A DNA stretch of 6,233 bases, from assembly GCA_001805165.1 (NCBI GenBank), contig MHEI01000022.1, forward strand, positions 3,693 through 9,925, given 5' to 3'. Source of the DNA: Nitrospirae bacterium RBG_16_43_11 (GTDB taxonomy: Bacteria; Nitrospirota; 9FT-COMBO-42-15; HDB-SIOI813). The notes under the pieces were generated by a model. That model saw only the letters and a program-made list of their open reading frames with translations. It was not told where the DNA came from and made no database searches. Both the position numbers and the translations under genes were made by a program. Positions 6,001 to 6,233 of the stretch are shown one piece after another. Within the stretch, counting starts at the first letter, position 1. Every line of letters begins with the position of its first letter.

Positions 6001-6233
6001 ATGGCAGACATAACCCCCTTCAAAGGCATTCGGTATAACAAAGAAAAAATCAAAGACCTTAATCTTGTAATGACGCCGCCATATGACATCATCACTCCTG
6101 CACAGCAGGATATGTACTATGGCAGGAATGAATACAGCATGATTAAACTTGACCTCGTAAAAGAAACCCCGGCTGATACGGAACAGGACAACCGCTACAC
6201 GAGGGCATCAAACACATTCACACAGTGGCTGTC
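6001..6233 (+). CDS. DUF1015 family protein, N-terminal part (cut by window end)
   Basis: An ATG opens a frame that runs off the right edge with 77 codons visible. The beginning, ITPFKGIRYNKEKIKDL, then VMTPPYDIITPAQQDMYY and NEYSMIKLDLVKE, matches the N-terminus of the DUF1015 family (proteins of about 400 residues), in which PFKGIRYN and PPYDVI are the best conserved parts. The biochemical function of the family is not established to my knowledge. AGGAG (5988-5992) overlaps the stop codon of the AMMECR1 gene and sits eight bases before the ATG, which fixes the start and suggests coupled translation of the two genes. Confidence 0.88.
   Translation, partial: MADITPFKGIRYNKEKIKDLNLVMTPPYDIITPAQQDMYYGRNEYSMIKLDLVKETPADTEQDNRYTRASNTFTQWL

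Noticed and set aside
1..6233. Mobile elements, CRISPR arrays, tRNA or rRNA genes, or a defence system.
   Set aside because: No transposase, long inverted or direct repeats, spaced repeat array or structural RNA sequence was seen; the window is filled by metabolic genes.

Overview
The window carries eight protein genes (six intact plus ends of two at the borders) and is almost entirely coding. It looks like a bacterial chromosome of modest GC, with TTG/GTG start candidates and tight gene packing. The mix of a pyruvoyl-dependent arginine decarboxylase, a cobalamin-type radical SAM enzyme, an AMMECR1 protein and a DUF1015 protein suggests an anaerobic or microaerobic lineage such as Nitrospirota, Desulfobacterota or a relative. 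That placement is inference from gene content only; there is no rRNA or marker gene to confirm it.

Region 1 (1-1652, + strand) is a polyamine unit. After the tail of an unidentified gene come agmatinase (speB) and pyruvoyl-dependent arginine decarboxylase (pdaD). Together they give a two-step route from L-arginine through agmatine to putrescine plus urea.

Region 2 (1644-4308, - strand) reads right to left: a UbiE/MenG quinone C-methyltransferase, a B12-binding-type radical SAM enzyme of unknown substrate, and a stand-alone CheY-like receiver. The gaps are 39 and 37 bp, so they could form one operon. The receiver gene converges on pdaD and the two 3' ends overlap by 9 bp.

Region 3 (4468-6233, + strand) is divergent from ubiE: a long-chain polyprenyl diphosphate synthase, an AMMECR1 (AmmeMemoRadiSam system A) protein and the start of a DUF1015 protein. 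The prenyl synthase makes the side chain and UbiE/MenG does the last methylation of menaquinone (or ubiquinone), so the divergent pair is functionally coherent.

The most striking non-coding structure is the space between ubiE and the prenyl synthase. Two good sigma70-type promoters point away from each other and share one -35 box (TTGACA on + and TTGTCA on -, offset by one base). It implies that the two quinone genes compete for, or are jointly controlled at, a single polymerase site. It also suggests that the longest reading frame of the prenyl synthase, which begins with the TTG of that -35 box, is not its true start. No complete new multi-gene system is evident; the radical SAM gene is the main protein of unknown function.
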